Assembly (NCBI RefSeq): GCF_000264995.1
Contig: NW_006767435.1
Location: 2,103,756-2,167,755 of the forward strand
Direction: 5' to 3'
Length of the DNA stretch: 64,000 nucleotides
DNA from: Punctularia strigosozonata HHB-11173 SS5
Lineage: Eukaryota > Basidiomycota > Agaricomycetes > Corticiales > Punctulariaceae
In this document: one piece after another, positions 56,705-64,000 of the stretch
Layout of the letters: each line of letters begins with the position of its first letter
Position numbering within the stretch: position 1 is the stretch's first letter
Notes under the pieces: generated by a model
Databases searched by the model: none
What the model was told of the DNA's origin: nothing
The model's input: the letters and a program-made list of their open reading frames with translations, nothing else
Translations under genes and position numbers: made by a program

Positions 56705-57175
56705 CAATAATGACCGTGCATAATGGACGCGTCGGCACCTTGTTTGTGCTGGTGTTGTATATATACTAGCTCATCGGGATCTGTTAGCTTGGAAAATGGA
56801 CGATTCGGATCCATTACAATAGAAGATCCATTAGAAGACAATGCCGGCTCTTCCGAGCAACTGAGATCAGAATGCGTGAGCAAAGCCCCGCGACCGGGCG
56901 TTTTCTCCAGAATGGTGGGTGGCATGCGTTGAGAGCCGTGACCGGTTGACCTGCTTGCTCCTTGCTCACTCTGCCACGCCCGCGTCTTGTCCGTCTTGAC
57001 GTTGCGGGCGACGTTGGTCCTTGTCCGCTCATCGACTGGTTTTCCTTCTCTGTATGTTTTGGTCTATCTAAGTTGCATCACCATATCAAGTGAGTCGAGT
57101 TCTCCATCAGGAGATGGGCGGTATTCTGATCCACCGCCGTGCGTTATCCTCGTTGTCCTCCCGCTCCCGCCAACG
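56705..57175. other. Promoter region of the RhoGAP gene
   Basis: 471 bases without a recognised gene. A plus-strand frame continuous with the RhoGAP start reaches to 56987 but contains no upstream ATG, so it is probably untranslated leader. Confidence 0.4.
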
Positions 57176-60100
57176 ATGCCCTTCTGGCACGCGTCGCTTC
57201 AAGATATCAACAACAAGTATTTACCGGAACGACTGGAACCACTAATTAGAACTGCATTCAACTCGGACGGTGTCATGTACCACTCCCAACCCCAGGCGCC
57301 ACGTCCTGGTCATTTACCCTCCGCTTCCTCCTCGAGCTCCGTGGCGTCCTCGTTGTCGTCGTCTGTCGCTTCTTCCATGCTGCAGTCGGTCCCGCCACGC
57401 ACCAGCTCTAGCCGGTCAGATACCGTCACCTCCGATGACGGCGCCTCGTTCTCCTCCCTGAAACCGCCCAGAAGTGGCTCAACCCCCATTCCAACCTCCG
57501 TCTCTCCCTCCCCTGCCACATCATCCACTTCACCTTCCTCAATGGGCCAGGCTTTAAGTCGGCCAGTCCCGAGTCCTGCGGCGGCCGGCGGAGCGCAACC
57601 ACCCGCCAAGGGTACGACCTTGGCCGGCGGCCTGACGACTGGGGGCAAACTGAAACGGGCGTTCGCCGGTCGCCGAAAGAAGTCAGAGGACTCGACTGCG
57701 CTATTCACCCAGATGCAGAAAAGCTCGAAAGGCAGGGAACCTTCAAGCTCTTCGCAGTCGGAGCAGGCACTGGTGTCACACTCTACCCCCGCGGCCGGGA
57801 TACAGGAGACGTTCCAACGACAGCACAAGGGCGCAAAACAGTTGACGTTACAGATTGCTTCTTCTACTTTGCATGCCATCGCTGGGCGGAAACATCCCAG
57901 CGCGCCGCCTTCCGTCAAGTCACCGTCTGGACGACCGCCACCTCTCCCTCCAAAGCCACTAAACCTGCAACCCAAGAAAGCCGCCGTGGGACCGACCTCA
58001 ACACAGACGGAACCCCGTGTCCCATCGATGATGTTCAGTCCAGGCTCCGCCCCTGCATTGCAGTTCATCCGTGATCATACCCAGCCACCTCAAGAAACAG
58101 AGCAAAGCAGTATCGCTGCCGCCCTGCAGGAGATGGCTGCGGACTCGAACCAACCGCAAGCAAGGGAGAGAGAAGAAGACGAGGCGAAGCAGAAGCAGAA
58201 GGAGGACTGGCGGAAGAGCGACTCCACCATGACCAGCCATGTCACTGTCAGACCCCGCGCCAACGCCGGCAATAATACCCCTAGGCCAGTCTCCATCGCC
58301 GATTCCGTGCATTCCGTTCAGACTATTACACCGGTCAACAAGCGTCTCAGCGCGTTGATCACGGACGCCGAGTTTGCCACGCCAGAAGAGGAAGAAGGCA
58401 AGGCCGAGGCTGAGGATGTACCCCACTCTGCGTCCATGGGCGCTATACCGCGACCTAGGAAGGACTCCCCGGCGTCATCAGTCAAAGCTAGGAATAGGCG
58501 ATCCATATCACTGAACCTTGGTTCGACTTTTGGACTGCGATCGAAGCCTTCCACCCCGGCTTTGACCAGTGCTTTTGAAGACGCCGACGCCGGTTACTTT
58601 TCGGAGGTACCGCGATCAACGAGCAAACCCACGTCCCCTGGCGCAGCGCATCGAGATCCTCCGACGTTGTCAAAGGCTGCAGCGACGGGGATAATCTCCT
58701 CAGATCCACCCAGCAGTGCGTCCTCTGGGAACATCAAGGGGCGTCTCGCTGCTTGGACCGCGGCTGCTAACGCATCGGCATCATCTTCCAAGCAAGGTGC
58801 AGACCGCGCGGCGCCGCCGCCGGTCCATCCAGAGCGCATGGCAGCGCAGACTCTTCAAGTGCCTCCATCGATGCGTCAGACCGCCCTCAGTATGACCAGC
58901 GGAACTGCCGGATTCGCTATGGGGTTGGGCAGGCGTGCGGCTGAGAAGGTTGGGCGGGCGTGGGCAGGTTTCGGGGGCTCTGGTAGCTCGCCTGCTCAGG
59001 CGGCAACGACACCACCCGGCGCTGCACCGTCATCCTATCCCAGTCGGCCAACGTTCGACGACTCCCTTGGACGTTCCCATCCGAACTCATCGGCGCCGTC
59101 GGCCTTCGCGCAGCTGGGCAAGGGCAAAGGAAGGCGAACGCCGAATGCTCCGTCGGCGACCTGGAGCATCAACTCTTCGGGTACTAGCTCCTCTGTGTCA
59201 GAGAACGAAGCATTTATTCCCGTCCCGGTTGGACCAATCCTCGGCCCACAGTTGCGCGGCAATGTGGGTCTCAACGCTGTGTTTGGTCGTAGCCTCAAGG
59301 CATGCGCGAGAGATACCCCGGTGGTGCAGCGCCCCGGATACAAGTTCGAAGGGCGTTTGGGTGACTTGATGCTCCAGCTGGAGAGCCGGAAGCTACCTGC
59401 ACTCGTCGTCCGGTGCGCCCAGCACATATTGAAATGGGGTGTCGACGAAGAGGGGCTGTTCCGGTGAGTTATCAAGCCTTTCAGTGTTGATTCCTTCATG
59501 ACTCCCATTTGCAGCATCAGCGGTCGGGCTTCACATATAGCCAAGCTTCGGGCGGAATTCGACACAGGTCAGTTATCCTCAGGGATCCATCGGCTGGAAG
59601 TCTCTGACACATGACCCACAGGTGCGGATTACGATGTTTCAGAATGCACGCCCGGCGATCTGGACCCGCATGCTGTGGCGTCGGTGTTCAAAGCGTATCT
59701 TCGTGAACGTGCGTACCACTTGCGCTAGTATGTCATCACGCTGCTGACAAGATCGAACAGTGCCAGAGCCGATCTTGACGCACGAACTTCTTCCATACTT
59801 CGACCTTGCTATGTCCCGGGAAACCGAAGCTCGCGCGCAAGACGCAGGTTCCCCGACCAAGCTCACAGCCGCTGGTGGAAAGGGTCCTGGTTTGCCTACT
59901 GGACCAAGAGGTGTACCGGCTCCCCTTCGCAAACCTCCGTCGCTGTCAACACTCGCTATGCCAACGTTTTCAGGCGTACGCCCTCCTTCGGACTCGTTAC
60001 TCAACGCCTTGTCGTCGTTGGTCGTCCGCCTACCTCAAGAGAATCGAGACTTGCTACGTACTGTCGTCGATCTCGTCAGGGAGACCACCAAGCAAAGCAA

Positions 60101-61241
60101 GATAACGAAAATGCCTCTCAGCAATTTGCTCCTCGTTCTCTGCCCCAGCATGAACATGCAGCCTCCTCTGCTAAAGGTGCTCTGCGAAACCGAGTCTCTT
60201 TGGGACTCGCCCAGGATACCGTCTGTCATCGACATCGGACGAGCGGATCAAGTGATCGATATCAAGCCTGAGGCGAAGGAGAGTGACTCAGAGGAAGAGT
60301 CTCGCGATGCAACCTCCGCTATAAACGACGGTGAAGACCGCCAGGGAGAAGAAGCCGTGGGGTCAGAAACACTGGCAACCACGACGATCTCCGACGATGC
60401 CATGTCGGAACCTGCATCTGGCACGGACGATGCGGCCTCCTTCAACTCCGCCTCGGACTCCTCGCTCACGACGCCGCCGCAATCAGCGAAGAACGAGTCT
60501 CTGTGCGGTACCTACGTCCCACTCGTTGCTTCATCTGAGGATTCTCTCCCTTCACCCGCGAGAGAGGCGATAGTTGAGAAGGTTCCCGTGCCTTCTATCT
60601 CATATCCCGCTCAACCGGCTTCCCCTGAGGTACCGCCAACTCCTCGAGGCGCAGTGACGAACCCAATGTTCCAGTTCCCCGCAATCGGCGGAGGTCCTCC
60701 CTCACCAAAACCTAGTAACGGGTCTGTGCCACCATCTCCAGGTGGACACGGCGTCAGACTGAAGCGTCCTTCGTTGCACCTCCTTTTCTCCAAGCGTTCG
60801 GCATCTCCTTCAGGCTCCTCCAACCCCTCTTCGCCGTACTTGACCCCGTCGTCTGGTCCCCGGTCGTCGTCTATGCCCAGTCCCTCCACCATGGTTACCG
60901 CTCCGCAGCCTAGCACGCCTGCGTTACCTCCCAAGTTAGAAATGTCCATTTCCCACTCTCCTATCCGCCTAGGCATGTCCCTGGATGCTGAGGGCAGCCC
61001 GCCACCAGCCTCGCCGCACGCGTATGCGTCGGCATCGATGCCGGCACTCACCCGCCCTGACGGCAACGATTCACCGTGGTCTCGTAGCCGCTCCGGATCG
61101 CTGCTATCGCTTTCCACGGACGACGAGCCGCAGGAAGACTGGGCGCGCAGCGTGCTCATGGCCGCTGATGCGAACGTAGGCGGCGAAAGCGCAGGGTGGC
61201 GCGTGAAGCAGGTCGTGCAAGCGTTTGAATCCCATGCATAA
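57176..61241 (+). CDS. RhoGAP-domain protein with long disordered flanks
   Basis: The first ATG (57176) gives MPFWHASLQDINNKYLPERL, a short conserved opening, followed by about 700 disordered Ser/Pro-rich residues. The RhoGAP domain begins FEGRLGDLMLQLESRKLPAL and holds the arginine-finger motif in DEEGLFR-ISGRASHIAKLRAE, split by an intron at 59467. It goes on with PGDLDPHAVASVFKAYLRE and LPEPILTHELLPYFDLAM. An insert of about 55 low-complexity residues (SRETEARAQDAGSP to FSGVRPPSD) interrupts the fold before LSSLVVRLPQENRDLLRTVV and MPLSNLLLVLCPSMNMQPPL. A further 330 disordered residues end QVVQAFESHA. It should switch off Rho-family GTPases; the target is unknown. A Cdc24-like Rho activator gene lies about 2.6 kb downstream. 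Confidence 0.88.
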
Positions 61242-61624
61242 TCGATGTATCTCTCGGTCGCATCATCCATCCCCATGGACATTGTAACATAGTACAGGAG
61301 GCGCTTCGTGGCTCTCTTCGCGTTTATCCGCATACTATCGTTATCAGAGCCCCTACGGCGTCGAGGATCGAAGCGGTTCTTTATTCTCATCGTTACCCGT
61401 ATTCGCACGTCGTTGCCATGCCTTTCGTCACGCAATCGACTTCTTACTGCCGGAGCTAGGTGCCGTTGTGATTGCCTCTGGAAAAAGAGAAATGCCATTG
61501 CAATGCATGCCGTGTACTGCTATGCGGGGGAGGTATACTAACTTTGTGGCGTGAACGGCCACGGCTTGGGGAAATATCCCCATGGAGGAATCCGAAGTAC
61601 ACCGGTGATGAACAAGGATGAACG
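61242..61624. other. Convergent 3' spacer between RhoGAP and calycin-like genes
   Basis: 383 bases holding both 3' ends. Open frames on both strands are shadows or chance; no gene is recognised. Confidence 0.45.
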
Positions 61625-62377
61625 TCACCGCTGGCTTCTCTGGACCTCGAAGAATTTCTCGGCCAATGGAGTGATATCGCCGCCTACTGCTTTGGCCTGC
61701 GTGATAATTTCTTGGACCAGCGTATCGGGGAGACCCTCTGGTGTACGCGCATAGATGTCCATCCCTGCCGGTGTGAAAAGAGTCTTTTCGAAGTAGGTCA
61801 GTGCCCATTCAACGTCACGATCCTGAGATGGAGATGTCGCTCCGGTCTGCTCTTCGCCTTCGCGTGTGCTTGGGCCGGCAATTTTGTTCTCTGAGAGACG
61901 GCTGTATCCGAGAATTTGCCATCGGGACGAGGCAATCATGAGCCAGCCCCGGCCCCGCCATTTGTACCGTGTGGGCGGTGAGGATGAAGAATAGGAGGGT
62001 ATGTATGTGTCGACGCCTTCGACGCGAGAGCGTGGCTTCGTTGACGAGGAGTTCTGGGAGCGATATTCAACGAGATCGTCAAAGACGGGATGCTGCGGTG
62101 ATCCCTTATTGGAGGCTGCGGGCGTGTAGGTGATGGTCACGTCTTTCTTGTTCTGAGTCAACTTCTCTTAGCCCGAGGGTGAATTGTAGCCGAGGATTAA
62201 ACTTTCAACTGACCTTCCACAACGGTAGCGTTGAATGTGTCACATACCTACGAGTTTCGTCTCAATTCGTTAAAGTCTCAGGAGACGGTGATAAACTCGC
62301 CATGTGCCCATGAAATCGTCGACGCTGAAGTCGGTGGGAAAATCGTCGGCATCGGGAGGATGAACAGTCACAGGCAT
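61625..62377 (-). CDS. Calycin/lipocalin-like protein
   Basis: Exon 1 encodes MPVTVHPPDADDFPTDFSVD followed by DFMGTWRVYH (start 62377); the GTW motif of strand A is the usual lipocalin signature. Small exons then encode VCDTFNATVVE and KKDVTITYTPAASNKGS, with YIPSYSSSSPPTRYKWRGRG and WLMIASSRWQILGYSRLSEN as further beta strands. The C-terminal part is helical: DRDVEWALTYFEKTLFTPAG, MDIYARTPEGLPDTLVQEII and LAEKFFEVQRSQR. Basidiomycete proteins of this type are listed as calycin-like; ligand and role are unknown. No signal peptide is present, so it is probably cytosolic. The order of the small middle exons (62160-62290) is uncertain. Confidence 0.65.
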
Positions 62378-63825
62378 GTTCGTGCAGCGTATGCGAGATG
62401 ATGGACGCCGACTATTGCTGAACGATGCAGATGGCGCGCTGGGAAAGAGCGCCTGCAAGAGAGCTGACGTCGTGGGTGTACATGGTCGCGTGATGCACGT
62501 GGGGATGTCGAAGCTGGTTGAAGGCGGGCTGAGGACGTATCCGGCTGTGGTAGATCATTGGATCATGGTCGGCCTCTCCGATTTGTCGCGTTCGATCATC
62601 TATGACGATCATGACGACTCCGATAGAGTTCCGTCTCGACCATGATGGATGGATATCGTCCATGAATAACATGAGATGGGACGAACGGTACTCCTTGCGG
62701 CTGCATGCTTTCGGACCGGCTTCATGAAAACCTAAGATAGGTAGATCTCATCGTGTAGCTTGAAGGGAAAGAGCGCTCAATGTGCGCTGCAGATGGGGTT
62801 ATGCTTGAACAATAATGTACTGATGAGCATCGCCACAGATGTCTGAGTCGACGTCTTCCATGTTCTCAAATGCAGCAGCGTACTTACACCGCAAGTACGA
62901 GAGCAATATACGGCTGCAGGAAGACGCCTTAGACGCCGATGCTGCATCGCGAAACAGCCTTTACGGTGCTAGGAAGGCGCAATCCCAGGACCTGTCCGGC
63001 AAATTGCAGTGATTGAATGTCAAACGCCTGGTGGAGCATGGAGAGTGCATGGCAGGAACAAAAGAGGGTGCGTAACACGATTCCGCTGTTCCGCTCGGGT
63101 CGCTCTGTTCAATGGACGTCATTGTCGATGCATCAGACGCATCTGCCAAAAGCGAAACGCGGGTGGACGCGAAGGGGTGCGAGCGGTAGCGCCCGACCGA
63201 GATTGCGTTTGGGGCAGATAATCAAGCGACATCTGCGATGGTAAGCGATATCAGTGGTAGCGCAGCGGCCGACGCTCGCGAACCGGGAATATATCGTGAG
63301 CTATGGGCTGCGCTAGTTCACCTATGTAAGATGCGGAGGCCCATCATGGGGATCGCGAGCGCAGGAGGCGTCCCCAATTGCTGTGACGGCGTTGATCATG
63401 CAGGTTGCTCAATTCATCGCCATCTTCCGCGGGGCAAAGCATCAGCCCCGCTGCGGCGTGTCGGCACGAGTGGTATCAAGCACGGAACGGCGGGCCCTGG
63501 CACGAGTGATGTCAAGCACGGAACGGCGGGCCCTGCTCGGGTCCTGGCAAAGGCCAGGCGCAGCTGCGAGGCAAAAGGCGCAACGGAGAGTCGAGATACA
63601 ATACGCAGACGGCGGGCCGGGCTGTGGGTTGAGCGCTTTGTGACTCCGAATCACAATAAGCGGAGTGTGAATGGGCTGTAAACCACCCTAATCAGGGTGA
63701 CTTGCGAGTGACCAATCACGCGGCTGTATCAGGTTCTGGACTGCTCCCACCTTGTCTTCGCCCTACCTCGCTTGCCGACACGACCCTCGCGCTCACATCC
63801 TCCTTTCCTCCCCCACCGACGCCCA
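62378..63825. other. 1.45-kb gene-free region upstream of the Cdc24-like gene
   Basis: No gene is recognised between the divergent calycin-like and Cdc24-like starts. It contains a 36-bp tandem duplication (63463-63534). Open frames at 63009-63244 and 63238-63681 are GC-rich and lack domains. Confidence 0.45.
63463..63534. repeat. 36-bp tandem duplication
   Basis: Two adjacent 36-base copies, 63463-63498 and 63499-63534, each starting ggcacgagtg and ending ggcgggccct. By eye they differ at two positions, so the duplication is fairly recent. It lies about 290-360 bases before the Cdc24-like start codon. Confidence 0.85.
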
Positions 63826-64000
63826 ATGACTACGGTGGCAGGACGCAAAAAGTCCATCGTCTCCAGCGGCGGCGTCATCCTTGACATGGCCCCGCCCGTT
63901 GCCAACAACAACGTCCTCAATAAGGCCGCATCCGCCTCCCTCTACCAGCGATGCGCCGCCCTCAGAGCTGCGCTCCTCCGCGTCCGCGACTTCCCTCCCT
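63826..64000 (+). CDS. Cdc24-like Rho guanine nucleotide exchange factor, 3'-partial
   Basis: Only the first 58 codons are in the window. The start MTTVAGRKKSIVSSGGVILD precedes MAPPVANNNVLNKAASASLY and QRCAALRAALLRVRDFPP. The SLYQxCxxLRxxLLRxxxFPP pattern after a short variable leader is typical of the calponin-like N-terminal module of fungal Cdc24/Scd1, the activator of Cdc42 in polarity. The DH and PH domains would lie beyond the window, so the call rests on this short stretch. Confidence 0.6.
   Translation, partial: MTTVAGRKKSIVSSGGVILDMAPPVANNNVLNKAASASLYQRCAALRAALLRVRDFPP

Noticed and set aside
56987-57175. Upstream extension of the RhoGAP frame
   Set aside because: It contains no ATG; the first ATG is at 57176 and fits a conserved-looking start, so the upstream part is treated as leader.
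1-64000. CRISPR arrays, insertion sequences, LTR pairs and rRNA genes
   Set aside because: No regularly spaced repeats, paired long terminal repeats or rRNA segments were seen; the window is eukaryotic nuclear DNA.

Overview
This window looks like nuclear DNA of a filamentous basidiomycete, most likely an Agaricomycete. The genes are dense and cut by many short introns (about 50-60 nt, GT...AG, with CTGAC/CTAAC-like branch points). Several families are typical of the group: a CxxC-bearing alpha-type kinase, GH76 mannanase-like enzymes, an SLT-type secreted lysozyme-like protein and a calycin-like protein. No rRNA, tRNA, CRISPR array or phage feature was found. All calls come from reading translations by eye, without database searches, and most exon borders are inferred.

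Left part (1-9.3 kb), accessory and rearranged. The window opens inside an Hsp110 (Sse1-type) chaperone gene. Near 930 it runs in frame into a fragment of phospholipase D1 and then stops. Further PLD1 pieces with deletions and frame changes continue to about 2670, forming a decayed pseudogene that still has intron-like interruptions. Next come an alpha-kinase (MHCK/EF2K family) gene with two pairs of CxxC motifs (3307-6022) and a DDE integrase-core gene on the other strand (6663-8263). These four things side by side suggest a duplication- and transposon-prone segment.

Right part (9.3-64 kb), mostly conserved single-copy housekeeping genes. In order: Scp160/vigilin multi-KH protein (-), tiny four-cysteine secreted peptide (-), protein phosphatase 5 (-), secreted SLT-domain protein (+), U2-associated SR140 (-), secreted alpha/beta hydrolase (+), Ero1 (-), SNAPC3-like subunit (-), two tandem GH76 enzymes (-), CPSF73/Ysh1 (+), Ctf4/AND-1 (-), orphan disordered protein (+), PhyH dioxygenase (+), second orphan disordered protein (-), mitochondrial transcription factor B-like protein (+), uncertain short gene (+), bifunctional Thi6 (-), coiled-coil/RGG protein (+), mitochondrial carrier (+), RhoGAP protein (+), calycin-like protein (-), and the first exon of a Cdc24-like RhoGEF (+) running off the end.

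There is no operon-like logic. Themes do recur: RNA metabolism (Scp160, SR140, CPSF73, SNAPC3, RGG protein), secretion and the cell wall (Ero1, GH76 pair, SLT protein, hydrolase, small peptide) and Rho-GTPase polarity control (RhoGAP and Cdc24-like RhoGEF about 2.6 kb apart). Several genes are divergent pairs with short shared promoters, the tightest being Thi6 and the RGG protein (182 bp). The items most worth a second look are the Hsp110-PLD1 chimera, the alpha-kinase beside an integrase gene, the four-cysteine peptide, the GH76 pair with different C-terminal ends, and the two orphan proteins.
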